A program made the position numbers and the translations under genes. This document shows, piece by piece, positions 24,901 through 38,962 of a stretch of DNA of 64,000 nt. The DNA is from Paraphysomonas bandaiensis (lineage: Eukaryota > Chrysophyceae). The notes under the pieces are model-generated. The model had not been told where the DNA came from. It saw only the letters and a list, made by a program, of their open reading frames with translations, and made no database searches. Each line of letters starts with the position of its first letter. Position 1 is the first letter of the stretch. The stretch lies in NCBI GenBank assembly GCA_965644295.1, contig CBFFRP010000405.1:124001-188000 (forward strand). The letters are read 5' to 3'.

Positions 24901-27900
24901 CTGTATCCATCCAAAAAACTGCTCCATGACCTCGGGTCGGCCGCTCGACGAAAACTGATGCCAAAGCGTGTGTATCTTCCTAAAATCGATATCCAAGCTT
25001 GAGTTAACTAGTATGAACTCCAGGAACGACATGCAGATTTTCACATGACTACCATCAACACACTCCGTAGCGACAGGTGATGGAAGCAAGTTTGCAGTAG
25101 GGGCAGTCACAACAGATTCCACAGTCATATCATCCAGCATAGCAGTGTCTGAGTCGCCGCCAAGTCCCTTTCCGATGAACACCATTAATGCATCGATAAG
25201 GTCGTAGTTATCCTCACAGTGCTTGATGATCTGGTCCCTTGAGAGTGCTACCTTTGCATGCAAACCTCGCGAAGCTTCGGGTTGTTGTTCAACAATTCGC
25301 CTTAGCAAATGCATCGCAGCAAGAGCATCAAGTGGAAAGGTGGCTTGGCCATCAGGTGCTTGGGCGATTGGCATAGGTTTCCCACGGATGATATCTATGC
25401 AACGCTCCATATACACAGGCAACAATTTCCGCATCTGCACTGCGGACAAAATAGAGGCAAGGGCATCTGCAGCAACCCTCTGTGTAGACGACAGAGAAAA
25501 ATCCGACGACAAAGACGTCCTAGTCATAAGGCTCTCCCAGAGGAGTGACAGTCCAGGGTCGTCTGCAGTGATGCTACTAGACGAGCCGGAAACAGACACG
25601 GCATTCTCGAGAACTCCCTTCACCAGTCCCAGTTTAGCTTCATCAATCGGCCTGGGTAAAGTGCGGATAAGTCCCAGCAGCACGGCCAGATAATCAGGGG
25701 AAAGCTTGCCGGAAAGTGAGGCCAGGAGCGTATACGCAGTGCGGGTAGTCCCAGAAGAAGCTGAGGTCTGACCAGCGCGCCAGAGTAGCTGCAAGTGAGA
25801 TTCTGTTAGGGCACCTTTAGACGCAACGAACAACAGTAGAGTTTGGGACCGCTTCAGTATTTCATCGTGGTTATCCGAAAGCCCGTGGTCGCGAAGGACA
25901 GCAGAGTCGCCTGATGCATAAGTTACATGATAGTTAGCACTACACAAACCGCACCTAGCACGAGTTCAACGATATCATTACTACAGACCCAACTACAGAC
26001 CCACGAAGACGTCAACCAATGAATAGTAGGCTCACCAACGTGCTGCCTACTGCCATACGAGTAATAGCTCATTGCCGCACTCCCGTAAGTTTTCTTAGCC
26101 AATTCCTTCTTATTCAGTAAATCGAGGATATCGTTGAGAAAAGACAGGCCACGAATACGCAGATTCAGATAAGGTGACGTCATGAACACCTTACACAAGA
26201 ACAGCTTATACTTCTCTGTTGTGCAGACAGCAAGTAATTAATTCCATGAGATAACTTGCAATGAACTACTCACCATGAGTCTCGTGGAAAGGAAAATCTT
26301 TCCATAGAGACCGCAAAATCAACTCTAGGTCTTTCCAAATAGCATCCACTGGACCAATGCAATCCCCGGTGGTGCTAACCTCCATCAATTCCCTCAGATC
26401 GGTATCGCAACCCACTTGATGCAAGCGCCGCACAACGGCAAGTTGTAGATCTGGCAGAAAGGAAGCACAGAACTTCTTTGTAAATAAGTAAGAAACACCC
26501 CGCACCAACGCCACCAGGGAATGAACTTCTGCCAGAGAAAGCATAGATGAAGTGGTAGTGGGAGGATCAATAAGACGGCATATAGCAGCGAACCCCCCTT
26601 TGCTCCCGAAATGGTTTAAATTTGTGATCAATAGCTTTGAAGTCTCCTGCAGACCACTGCTGCTTCCCATCAGCACACTACGAGTAGACTTTGCAACCTT
26701 TGATACTGGTCCATCCAACATGAGGTCCGTGGACGACAAGTAGACGTCATCAGCAGCAATGCCGATTCCATAATGATCGTAATACCACGTGAGGTTGCTG
26801 CGCCAGACATCATTAGTAAAGGATCCTCGATTCACACAACTAGATATCATGTGAAGAAAACTTACTCATCCAACATAAATAGCCGCCCAAGCATTTGCTG
26901 TTTTCCCATATTGAAGTCGCCCTGCATCATACTCGCAATCAGGACATCCAACGCATCTCGTAGCAGTCCGTTAACAGTAGGCAGGACGGAACAGTCCGCA
27001 AACGAAGAGGTTAGCAGCTGCATAGAGTCCATCACCACATGCAGTACTCAGCAGTAACCACGTACCGTATCGATAACTCTACAAGCTTCAGTTCTCCAGA
27101 AGCTCTCAAACTCTGTCATTGATTTACAATCACTATCTGCAAAAGCTCTGAGCTCGTTCCTAGTCCGTTTCATTTCTTGCAGTGATAACGCACACTCCAC
27201 GCCCTGCTCCCGTTTGGACCACCCTGTGTCTTTTCCTGATGTTTGAGTACCAAGCTCTGCAAGCTTCGTAGATCCTCGAGACATTACTTCATCCCACTTC
27301 GAGGCCCAGCCCTTGAAGTGAACCTTGACGTGAGTTGCATCCGCCTCGACGATCTGATCAGCACCCAACAACAATTATATCCACAGCAAACACACACAGA
27401 ACTATTTCTACCTGAGCAACACACCAGTTGTTGATACTGTCCAGCGCGTCACACCAATCGCCTTCACAGAGAGAGAATCCGCTCCATTTTACTGGGCCAT
27501 CTGTAAGATAGAATTCAATACTACTTCGATGCAATCGCTTGACAGACCTCGTGAGACGCGCTGCACTGATATATATACAGAGCCAGACTCACTACCGTTG
27601 TCAATTATAGCGGGCTCCAAAAGCTCAAATCCTTCATCTGTACTTTGTTACTAGCGTATAAGAGCAAGATTTTGTGTACCTGGTTGCTTACTGTCATAGA
27701 CAAGCTGAATGTGACCTATTGGATCGATATCTTTTCCTCTCCGAAAATATATATATGCACCTTTCGATAGACCTTTCAGCATATTTTTTGGAAGTTTCTC
27801 AAACTCTTCTATATCGACATCGCCATCTCCATGAACAACTCTTATTTCAACGATGGGGTCTCCTCGACCTGCTCCGTCATGGTACCACAGAAAGCTCGGT

Positions 27901-28097
27901 GATTTCCCGGATCCTCTATTCAGCTCCGCTTGACCGCCATCAGGAAGAGCAATTTTATGAAACCCCTGAGTAAAAATAGCAGATATCAAATGCAGAAATA
28001 CGACTAAAATACAGCAGAGTGTAAGTGACTAAATAACTCACAGGAGGAGCCAGTGACGATCCATATGTAATATCCAAGTCTGTTATTCCGGGCATTG
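18929..28097 (-). CDS. Giant ubiquitin-specific protease (USP9X/USP24/USP34-like)
   Basis: The gene starts at 28097 (MPGITDLDITYGSSLAPP) and ends at 18929, with about a dozen small 5' exons, one exon of about 6 kb (25947-~19925) and three 3' exons; total near 2,800-2,900 residues. The N-terminus resembles a MABP beta-prism domain (GFHKIALPDGG ... GAYIYFRRG). A chromo/Tudor-like strand pair follows (HVKVHFKGWASKWDEVM). Long helical repeats lead to a ubiquitin-like domain (about 24240-24010) and then the catalytic domain: Cys box GLYNPSCICYMNSTLQQLF near 22110, His box HVGTAHSGHYYSYIKE near 21260, FEFNDSFVSEFD and NAFMLVYDKK. The C-terminus adds SDPQIVPYPFYRDRDILLYR and a second Tudor-like segment (GKKIRIRWVDREFLGTITKY). 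USPs of this class remove ubiquitin from many substrates. The join near 19925-19871 is uncertain: the acceptor TTTACAG before GCAAGTGACC is likely, but its donor is weak. Confidence 0.9.
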
Positions 28098-31000
28098 TAC
28101 AAGATACGACGAATTAAATTAGCACCTACTCGTCAGCAGGGGATCATGTGTTTTCTATTCGACACCTCTGTTGATATTCCTATGCTTTGATGCATGCAAT
28201 GAGCTCTATGATCTGCTATATATATATACACCTACGAAAAATGCATCCCCACACCACCATATCTACTGCTGTGCATAGGCATACAGTACCAGTACTCGTA
28301 CTGCTGTACTCTCACTCCTCTGCTCTGCTCTGCTGTATCTCTGCAACACTTCGTCCTACCACACAAGTCCAGAAAAATGAATTCTGTTTTTTTGTATGGG
28401 AGTGTGTGTAGGAGGGGGTTGAAGTGGAGATATTCTGGTCTGCAGAATTCAGCGTTTATGTACGTGATTCAGCGTTAATGTACGTCCCTCTTAACGACCA
28501 TATCGAGCGTATGGCTGCATAAAAGTACTTATATATATATAGTCTTGTAGAGGACTCTTATTACTACTATGTGCCTTACTGACAATATCTACCGTGTGTA
28601 ATCAGGTCAGTATTCCCAGTGAATAAGCGAACGTCATGAAATAACAAATATGTTCCAGTGGCCACCATAAGGCGCGATGACAATACCTAAGAACTGTTTA
28701 AGTATCGATATTAGGCAGTCTAATATGCCCTACCTCTCATTGGGTGGCTTCATACTCCACTACGGTTGCCACAAAGGTGTCTGGTATTACACTTACCAGG
28801 GTCAGTCAGAGCAGTGTAAATTGATTGATGATAATTAGAATTGTTGTAGTTTCATAGAGATGTGCACAAACCGGTGATGTGGGAGTGCTTAATTCCTGTC
28901 AGTTGTTGTTTTTGCGATCCGAGCCAGGAAATGCATTGACTGTGGCCACTGCCTTCGAATTGATTGGCAATCGAAGCAAGCCTTTGTAGTGCTACAGTTG
29001 AGAGACGTGTTGATGCGTATGCCGAACGGCAATGTCAGTGATGCCGTCAAATTACTTTTTAATGTTTGCATGTGTTGAAACGTTAAATATCGGGATGTAC
29101 CAAAACCTTCATAAGATCAATTAGAAGCATATATATCGAGAGGACAAAACAAGAGTTATTATTGATAGTGATCCAAGTCAAGAACTATCCAGTATCAAGA
29201 ATTATAGTCCAAAGCTTCATGGAATGTACAACTTGTGAAAGGTTTAAACTTGGCACAAAGGTGTACATGAATTTCTAAATGAGAAAGCAAAGAAATTAAC
29301 TTCGATTAGTTTGGATATATATATTTTTAGTAAGCCAATCTTGCCTATGATTATTATTTCCGTAATTAAGTGTTTGAATCATCGCTTGGGGGTGTTGAAG
29401 TGCTGTCCGAGAAAGTTTCCGGTAGTTTTAATATTCATAGATTTTGTAGTGCGTATGTATTGAGTTATATCCACACATTAAACTACAACCAACTCCATAA
29501 TGGGGTAATAATATAATAAAAGCATACAGGGGTACTGAGGGAAGGTTGTAAGGCAATGAGGTAGCATACATGGGTGCCTTGGCTAGTGGCTATACCTAGG
29601 CAGTACGCAGAATTAGGAGAGAGGAGTGCATAATATTCAATTGTTATAATATATATATATATACATTTTCAAGATTATAAAAGCATTGTAGACATAGAAT
29701 AGAGTGTACTTTGTAGCTTTGGTTTCCTCTGGGGGCGATATGGGGGCTGATGGGGTGGTGCATGTAAGTGCTTGTGATTGGGGTATAATGTACAATTAGT
29801 AGTTGGTGTGAAAAGAGTTTCCATACGTGTCAACATGTGTATAAAGCCAAAATATAGCTAAACATACAATGTTCATATTGTATACAATGTACTTGTCATG
29901 TTTTTCATCATCTGGAGGTCACCTAACAGCCTCTGGTGGTTGACATATAGAGGAGAACTATATCTGTATTGGAATAGTAAATTACAAGCTTATTATTATT
30001 ATATCTTGGGTTACCTGCTGTCACAGTATATATACTTATGATTTATATGTTTTTACGATATCTATGAAGGTGCACTCGGCTCAAGGGCTCACTGTGATGA
30101 ATACTGGTGATATGCATATTAAGGGTGTGAGCGTGTGTCAATGTGTTTCAACTCTGTACATATTTTCATACTCTCACTATAGAAAAGATAAAAGTTATAC
30201 GCTCTATGAGTATAAATATATATAGACTCCGTATATTTAAGTCAACTTTTGGCCTTCTACTGCTCTTCTTCTTCATAATTACCAGATCGCCTGCTTGCTC
30301 AATAAGATGCTTAATAACGACTGGAATAACCCACTTAATGATGCCACGAATAAACCTCGTCTTATCTTTGCTTTAAAGGGTTGTGACATTGCTGTCTTAT
30401 GTCGATATTGTCTTGTATTTGTTGCTATCTTTTAATGTGTCTATCACGTCTTTTATCTCTTCCACAGATAGAGCTCCATTATTGGGGTAAACCGTATGCA
30501 ATAAATTACCTTTTTTACATCTACCCTTTTCTTAATAGAATGCTGTATTTTTAGGGTAAAATAGTAAAAATAGTAAAAATGGGAGAAAAAAATAAATTGC
30601 CGCCATCCTTTAATCTGAGGGTGTGGGGAATAGTGAGTGGTGATGATGAGTGAGAACTTTTCTCGTTTTTCTGGACTTGTCTGGTAGGACTTCGACTTAT
30701 GCTTCCAAGAGTGTTCTAAAAAAGTGACCTTTCTTAAAAAAAAAGAAGCCATGCTCAAGAAAACTACGACCTTGAGGTGTTATTCCTGGACATGGTATGG
30801 AAAGTTCGTGTCGAGCACTTCGTTTTTTTCAGTTTTTATATCATGCCTTTATTCAGACCAGGTCATCCCTTCATACAAAAAAAAGCTCACACACCTTCCA
30901 TGTCAAGTCGTCACGTCAAGGATCTTGTTTGGATACTTCTCTCACAGTAAACACCCCAACACATAAGAGTGGATGCTTCCAGTGGTCAGCCATATCAACA

Positions 31001-31914
31001 CTGACATCTGGTCGAATATCAGATGATGGGGAGTGAGAGGGATGTAATCCTGGTCCTCTGAACCTGAAGATATACTCAGAGTTGCTGTCTCTTCCTGTAA
31101 GCTCACTGTTTGCTTGGTTTTGGGGAAACAATTATTAAATTACTATATAAATATTAGCGATTCTTCCATGGAAAGAACTCACTTCATTATTGGTCACATT
31201 CATAGTGTGTTTCTGGATATAAACTCCTTGCTGTGATTGAAGAATATGAAGGTTATCTGTACAGACGCAACAGAGGTTATCACGCCTATGTCTTATCTGG
31301 CTTTAAAATAAGACTTCGTTCTCGCAAGTGTTAAAGTAATCATCTTATGACGTATCAGTGTAGAGGACCTATACATGATCATTATAAGTGTGGAATATGT
31401 TCTGTGTGTTCACTCAGTGTGCTTCAACAATACGTTCCTACATGTGTGGTATATGATCTGTGTGCTCTATGTATATCCTCTATATATGTGTAGAGTGTAA
31501 GAATTTAATAATGTATACTTGCATCGTGGTCTGAAACTGTCATATTCTAGTTTATGTTTCTGCAACATTTCTATGCAGAATTTTTCTACCTATTGCACAC
31601 GGTCAGAGGGAGCTACATTCCCTCTAGATTTAAACAATAATATACACTTATCCCCATTTTATCTCAAAAGAAGTGTTTCATTGACCTGAAATGGGTTCAA
31701 CAGAGCGCTCATATCAGCACCAGGCAAAAATAGACTTCAAAATTCGGTTTCAACAGAAACTCTCTTCTATCCTCATTATGATGATGACTATTACATCTAC
31801 TCCTGACTGTATAGAAATTTAAAAAAATATTACATATATACAACACACCAGGCTGAGTCATTGGTGATTAATATATCTCCACAATCCCACCACTCCTCTC
31901 AGCATCAAGTTTCG
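28098..31914. other. Gene desert, first part
   Basis: About 3.8 kb of AT-rich sequence without a supported gene. Near 28200-28320 it has TATATATACAC and CATACAGTACCAGTACTCGTAC strings close to the start of the USP gene, possibly promoter. Short local repeats: GATTCAGCGTTTATGTACGT twice (28448-28490, second copy with one change) and AAATAGTAAA repeats near 30560. Confidence 0.5.
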
Positions 31915-32320
31915 TCTTCTAATAGTGAATGTCGTATTATTAGCAATATGCGCTTAAGAGTCAAAACTAATTTAGCATTGCAATTTAACTAATTCGTGCT
32001 TAGCTATAATATCCTACTATTTAGCGCTACGAAAGCTATTTGTACGTCATTGCAAGCACCACAGAGCAACCACTTTCGCTCTATCGCTCAAAACAAACGC
32101 AGTAAGCGAGAATAATGTTGATATACCTGGCATCTGATGACTTCAGGATTTTTGAGTCCTAAAGGTGAGCTTCCCGGATGCTTGCCTTCAGCAGGCAGCC
32201 AAATTTCCCGGATGTCCTTGAGATGGGCCCATTCTCGGATGCCTGTTTATTCGTCAAGGCCTAAAGACTTTACACAAGTGACACTTATTTTAGTGTACCT
32301 TGTACCACACAACAAGCATT
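31915..32320 (-). mobile_element. LINE-like retrotransposon tail, copy 5
   Basis: On the minus strand this matches copy 4 over its full length apart from the 315-bp insertion, with about 10-20% difference by eye. It keeps the block GTGGTTGCTCTGTGGTGCTT and the tail ending GCGCATATTGCTAATAATAC then GACATTCACTAT near 31945. The 5' end is truncated near 32315. No reverse transcriptase remains. Confidence 0.6.
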
Positions 32321-34817
32321 TGGCTATGAGTAGGCAGAATAATATCTGCTGACTATATATGTGGCTCACGTTAGTCTCTTGGAGAAATGTCTCTGGTACT
32401 TATCCCCCAGAACACTACAAAAATATGCGAGTTCAACTTTGATGAGGAAGTCACGTCTTATTTCCTGTGCTACTTTCTTTTTAACGTTTGTTTTCTTCCT
32501 CGCCCCACGCTGCTCCTCTCTGCGGGGTATACATTGGATAGAACTCCATCATATCGGTGGTTGTAGAATCATCAAGCAATTCTCGTAAATTAGGACCTGG
32601 TAACCATAAATAGCAAATGCAATTATAATTGCGGGGTATTTTTCATTAATGGCATCATAATTGCCGTGAACTAGGCACCCATTCATGTGCTGGCGCTATA
32701 AAGATCAAGATATAGTATCTCCTCTATTGTGTTCATTAGCTATTAGCAACTATAAACAATGTTCATGCAATTTAAAGCTATAATTGTTAGCAAATAGTTT
32801 TGTGAGCAACTACATACTGGATAATTGAAGTGCCTGCTTCGTGATGATTGCAATCAACACTTTCATTGGTTTGTGTAATAAAAAGTGATAATAGCTCAAA
32901 ATACAACAAATGTAACGGCAATAGCGACAGTCATATGATCATACCATTCACACTTCATCGACACACATTATGATATATGCTGCTTTGCAAACATCATACT
33001 TTTTTACTTTCCTCCATCATATATATGAAATGAAAAATAGCAATATGACACTATATTACATGGTGATGATATTCATTACGCTTCATGCTCTCGTTTAATG
33101 ATAAAATTCGCTTCCGGTTATGCCTATAAGAAGGCCGACCCAATGACCCTAATCAAAAATCTAAAAAAGAATTTTGAAAATATGCAGCTTATTAGTTACA
33201 TATTATAAAACGAAACAAAATGCTTATAACATAATATATATATTATTATATTAAGAGCGATAAGTCTTCTTCCGAGTGGATTCGAAGAATCCTCTGTATT
33301 AATTTTGTTGGTTGTGCAATGGTCGCATAAAGCAAGATAAAAGCAATGTTACACGTCTTGTATGAATTATATTTCCAAACAATCGAAGAATGAGAGTTGA
33401 CAGGCAATTAGAGAAGAGAAGTTAGGCATCTGCACCTGGATTCATTCATTGATGTTATAGTGCATCCGACAGAAAAAACGACGACGAATGTGAAGGAACT
33501 GATTTCGTACAGCGTGTTCTGGACAGCGCCGACGTCACCAAAATAGAGTTCGACTTATAGTACTTAATGAGTTCATATCAAAACACAATCTAATGTTGTT
33601 GAGAGGCTCTTTAGTCGTGCAAAGTTGATTATGACACCTGGGCGTCGAAACATGAATCCAATTATTCGTATTCCTAATAATTCCTACGAGCCAATTACCA
33701 CCTCTACCTATGTACACATTGCATTGTTCAGCGGTTTCCCACACTGCATATTAAGCGCTGAATACCGTGTGATAATGATGTAGCTAGTTGGGTTCAGTAG
33801 GTAGCTATCAAATAATGTGTGGGACTTAAGCAAATATTAGTTAGGTACCCACCTGGCCCCCACCCGGATCTATGTAAGTACGCGCTCAGAATGGAGCAGT
33901 GGTATATGCTAATATACCCTCCATATATGAAGCCTTGCAAAAGAATAATGATGATATATATGCAGTTACGGTACGTAGTCTGTTTTATAACTTTATTAGT
34001 AATTACGGGAGCACCACACTATCTATTATGAGCGATATTATCTAGTTAGGTATTGAAGGCAATTAATAGTCATTATAATTGCTGGGAACTGGGAATCATT
34101 ATTTTCATCATTATTTTTCAATAATAACTCAGTTATCTCTTTGTCCTTTTCTATTATATTACTTCTTATATCAATAATAAGCTCATATTATCGTCGCTAT
34201 AATATTTACTTGATCCTTGATCCTTGATCCTTGATCCTAGTAAATATAAGTCCAGGAACTGTAATAATTGCATGATTTCAAACACATCATATATGTGTAC
34301 AAGCTTAAGCATGTGCAAACGAGAAATCATAGTATAGAAGATTAGTGATTTCAGATACTTCCTTTTAATGATTAACAATGACAAAAGCTGATAGACAAGA
34401 AACTAAAGAGTGAAATACACCTAATTTACAGATTACATGATATTCTACTGTAGATAAGTTTAGTAGCATATTGTAGAAGTAAGCCTTTTGTTTAAATTAA
34501 GTAAGAATAACGTCCTATTCGGTTCGCAATTAGTTTCATCAAACGACCTCTAACCGTTTTTATACAGAAGATCAAAACAACATTTCCTTAGAAAATTTTG
34601 ATTGATTTAAAAAAAGTATTAAACCCAATAAATATAATACATATACGTCTGCACGTCCCACACACTGTCAACATATTAAAACACTTCAAGCATTAGCCAC
34701 TTGAACGTATAAGTCGTCGCGGATCAAATATAGTACACTATCACAATAAGACTTCACAGCTATTTCCTCGCATGATATTTAAAAAAAAAACATACATAGT
34801 GTCTGTTAATGGGGGTA
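32321..34817. other. Gene desert, second part
   Basis: No supported gene. Contains AATTATAATTGC-type sequence near 32620 like that in the hAT-like elements, and a short tandem TTGATCC repeat near 34210-34236. Confidence 0.5.
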
Positions 34818-37121
34818 CTAGCGAGCAGCAAGGTACTTGCATATCTCAGATCGAATCATGTCCTCCCCTGGCATTGGCTTCTTCCACACCGCGTCTGCCC
34901 CTGCCTCTAAAAAGGAGGTGGCATACTTTTTGGCATTAGCACTACATCCGATGATGATTGTGGAGTTGGGAACCGACCGATTCCCCCTCAAAATTTTAAC
35001 AACCTACAAAAGAGTTGGACACGTGTCAGATTCATAAATAAAAATTATGAATCAGGAACATCGTAAGCTATGCCCTAACAATACAACATGTTAAATGTGT
35101 TCACGGTAGACTCACCTCATGACCGAGAAGATATCCTCCAGTGCTTTGAAGGTTCTCGTCCACAAATATAATGTCAAATGTCTCCTTCGAGCTGATCAGG
35201 CGCTGAATTGCTTCCTCACCGTTTCCAGCCTCACTCACTACCCAGGCCCCCGCAGCAATTTCTGCAGCTATCTCCTCCTCTACCAAGTCGATGGAAGAAG
35301 GACAGGACCAGTCTCCATGTTGGCTGTTGGACAGTGAACCCCCTCCGTAGCCGAAATTTCCACTGGGTCGGCGTATGGGCGAAGATGTACCACTGTTAAC
35401 CTCACTAACAGCAAGAGAGCCACCACTTGGTCGTCGTTTCTTCAGTCGCTTTGCCATCATCTTGCGCTGGAAGGTGCTATCTTCTATCACCAGGATACGC
35501 AGCCCTTTCATGAAGCTCGTTGCCTTCGAGACGACATCGGAAAGTCCTCCAAGCAACGAATTGTGTCCATCAAGAGAAGCATCGATTGACTCTGATCTCA
35601 TCCGAGTTATAGGGAAATACGGGTTATTGTCCTCACTTGGCAGATCTACGCACGACCCTGTCGGGGACGTACTTACAAATGACCCCGAGGAGCTTGATTG
35701 AAACGAAGAGGAGGGCGAGCGGCGCATCGCTCTTCTGTGCTGCACATCAGCCTCGGAAACAAAACGGCAATCAACATCATCTGACATATCCGAATCCACT
35801 ACTCCGATGAGTGCCGGGATAGTTCCGGAAGGGCGGCGTCCAGCTGATGGGCGCTTCCTAATATGAGTCTTTTTCCTCGGGCGATATATGTACACTCCAT
35901 TGTCTACCACAATATCCTCTTCGATTCCCTCTGGTATATTGTTTACAGTAAGATTCTTCTTTACTTCTTCTCCTTCCTGCAGCAGTGAAAGAATGGTTTC
36001 CAGGTAGTCACGAAAGCAGAAAGCATATGCCGAATCAAGTCGGGAGATCAATTTCTTTCCGCGTCGCAAGCGGTCCCAGAAATCAGATCCTAGAAACTTT
36101 TTCTTCATCTGTAAACGAGCCAGCCAATCATAAACATACATTACTTGCACTGTGAGGTACCTGATGCTGCACGACCTCCAAGGGCCATAAAGCGTGATTA
36201 TGCTTGCGAATATAGAACTGGGTCACAGCGCAAGTGGGGTACAGCTCCTCTCCTTCTAAGGACAAAATTTCCCCATGATCCAGTCTAGAAGAGGTGTACA
36301 ACTGAATCTCCTGAAGAGCCTCACAAACCAAGCGCTCCCCACCCACTGATTGGAATACTGTCCGAAGCATAAGCTCCAGGCTAGGAAGGCTGACGACTTC
36401 GTAGTTGTCCAGCTCAGAAAATATACCAATGACAAATCTCACGAAGTCATTCGGATCGCACAAACATATAGCAGCGAACACACTAAAAGCGTACAAGTCT
36501 AAGTGTTTGACGATTCCAATGGAATCCACGTACCACGATAACTGATGCGAATAATCGACAGACATGTAGCTGTCTGGTCTCTCCATATACCGCTGAAGAA
36601 TATTATGAAAGAAATTCCAGTGCGGAGTGGTTGCAGTCGCTTCTTGAAAGAAAATTACGTTTAATATCCTCTCTGTTTCCACCTGATCATAGTCTGTTCT
36701 TGTGCCCTGATTAAGCATTAAAGAAACATATTGAAGTCAATAATAATCCACCACTACCGACACAGCTTGGACTTCATGCAGTATCGTGTTAAACCCATTG
36801 ATCACATCCACAAGCAGATAATCGGTATTCATCCCAATTTCTATCGGGGAAAATAATTATGTGAGTCTCTACATGTAGACATATATCATATATCTGATTA
36901 ATTTGACTGCCATCATTTACCTCCATTGGAAGCGTCTTGTAGTGTAGGGTGAAGAACTGGCCAGCACGCCTGTAGTGAGTACTATGAAGTGATCGCAGTG
37001 AGATCTTTCAGCTACACTGCTGTTCGTTGAGATGGGATTTCAACTGACATCACCCCCAAAGACTTCTGCTGTATTTGCACAGAAGTTCAAGAGAAGTGCA
37101 ACGTATACTCACCAGCAGCAT
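34818..37121 (-). CDS. Response-regulator receiver domain protein with an N-terminal helical, EF-hand-like region
   Basis: The C-terminus is a CheY-type receiver domain. LRILVIEDSTFQRKMMAKRL gives the acidic pair and first helix, DIIFVDENLQ holds the phosphoacceptor Asp, TIIIGCSAN the Ser/Thr position and VWKKPMP the invariant Lys, so it should be phosphorylatable. Unusually, about 50 Ser/Gly-rich residues (roughly 35440-35270) interrupt the domain between helix 1 and strand 2. The N-terminal half contains HLDLYAFSVFAAICLCDPND then FVRFVIGIFSELDNYEVVSL, which resembles calcineurin-B-like EF-hand pairs with degraded calcium loops. Main exons are 36718-36160 and 36114-35115; the last is about 35005-34818. 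I infer a first short exon at 37121 (MLL) and another at 36990-36924, both less certain. Such proteins end His-Asp phosphorelays, common in stramenopiles, plants, fungi and amoebae. Confidence 0.75.
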
Positions 37122-38962
37122 ACACAATGGGACACGGGGAATAAAATCCAAGATTTTTTAAAAGAGATACTTTTTAATGGGGGTTTATAGGCCTTGAGGT
37201 CATTTACAAAAGTGCTACTTCAACTTCCGGCCTTCTATTGCAGATTACACATATCTGTAAGGGAAGAAACCTGCTCCCATTGAAATACGCAATCAACCCA
37301 TTCTCAGAGAGCGAATTTATTGTCATCCAGGCCGCAGATTTGAAATGAAATCAGAAGCAATATCCTGAACTGAATAAATCAGCTGTGTTGACATGACACG
37401 CAGATAATATCAGTGGCTGCTGAAAACAGTGCCCATATATTTGATGTAAAGATGCTATTGCTTCTACTGACAATCATATGTGCTTTCATCTGCTGCTCAG
37501 TTTGCCCCAGTGAGGATGGCCTTCGTCGTTAATGATAACATGAGTCCATATCGCGATACTACTTTAATTGGCTTGGTCATACTTTTTCTGGCTTTTCGCA
37601 GGTTCACGTATGTTTTCGATTGTGGACAGTACTGTAATTAAGTACTGTTCACCCTTACGAAAGATCAAGAACTACCCTGAAGAGTACTCAAAAACACAGA
37701 AATTTTCACTCCCTCTCTTCGAACGCCGGTCATTTTTCGGTGATTATTTTTGGTCCTTCTAAAGTTACTATCTACTTGTTCAGTTCAATTTGTTAAGTGT
37801 ACGTACAGTATTCATGTTTACGATACATACAATAGTAACTTGGGTCTGGCTTTGGAATAATATGTAATTATTTCTGCTGATTTATGTGCTGAACTAGACT
37901 GTGACGTCAACATTGCACACTTCTGATACGGTTTTATGGTTGCTACTAGCAGGGCTAGGAAGCTATATATTGTATTGTAATGTAGTGTACAATATTTTGT
38001 ATTGTAGCAATATTTTTATTGTCACTCTAGCGTACAATATATTTTTCATTGATAAACATGCGAGTACTAATATAGACATCAAACCACTGGTTACTTATTG
38101 AACAGTTTTTCATTGATAAACATGCGAGTACTAATATAGACATCAAACCACTGGTTACTTATTGAACAGTTTGGCAGCTGGTATATTTCATGTAATGGCA
38201 ATGCACCCGATCACCAATCACACACTGTAAAGCTAAACGATCATGCTTTTGTTTCATCTGCACCACATAATCACACCAAAACATGCTATGAGGACACTAC
38301 ACGGAAACGTCAATGCATCGAATTATTATGGGCCGGTTAGAAAAGTGTTGCAGCAATATTGATGGAGCGATCGCTACTGTACCCGGCTGCACCGTAGCCC
38401 TGTTAGCTGGAGTTCAATGAATATTTCTAATGGTGCTATCATTAGCGAACTGAGTACATGTCCTCTAAAAAGTAAAAAATGCCTGAAGATTTCAAGTTTC
38501 TTTCTTGGATTATGGATTGTTACGAATTACGATCGTCAATCAATTACAAGTGTTATATAGACTGCACAAAGCCAGCGCAGAATATTCTAGTGAAGTGCAT
38601 ATTCAATCAGCATTTCAATAACACATATTACTTCTTTGCTTTGTACGTCATGCCGCGTGTTGTGAGTGTCGGCATACTAACAACATGTAGACATGTAGAT
38701 AGCTGTAGTAACGTAGTAACCAGTTAGTCATGATTATTATCCCTAATTTTTTAGGTGACAAGGTTTCGTCATTTAATGGCATATTACTATCCCTTTACCG
38801 TAAACGAATAACATTCTGCGTATTGTGACATATTGCGACGGAGATACTCAAGTATGAGAACCATGACAGCGGGTAAGATGTACAGAAGTACCAAGGTATA
38901 TTTACGTAGATATGCTTAATTAGGCATGAGCGAAACAGGTGATCACAGTAAAGCAAGCAAAT
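37122..38962. other. Intergenic region with a tandem duplication and a hAT-like end
   Basis: No supported gene. CAGGGCTAGGAAGCTATATA at 37950 resembles a hAT-like end and GTAGCCCTG lies near 38394, but no matching target duplication was found. The 64-bp tandem duplication is listed separately. Confidence 0.5.
38042..38169 (+). repeat. Perfect 64-bp tandem duplication
   Basis: The unit TTTTTCATTGATAAACATGC ... TTATTGAACAG occurs at 38042-38105 and again at 38106-38169 without differences, so it is recent. Non-coding. Confidence 0.9.

Noticed and set aside
30143-32588. Several 60-100-residue frames in the gene desert
   Set aside because: Low-complexity or AT-biased translations without motifs; one overlaps a retrotransposon tail.
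37950-38400. A third hAT-like element bounded by CAGGGCTAGG and GTAGCCCTG
   Set aside because: The ends do not match over a useful length and the eight flanking bases differ on the two sides.
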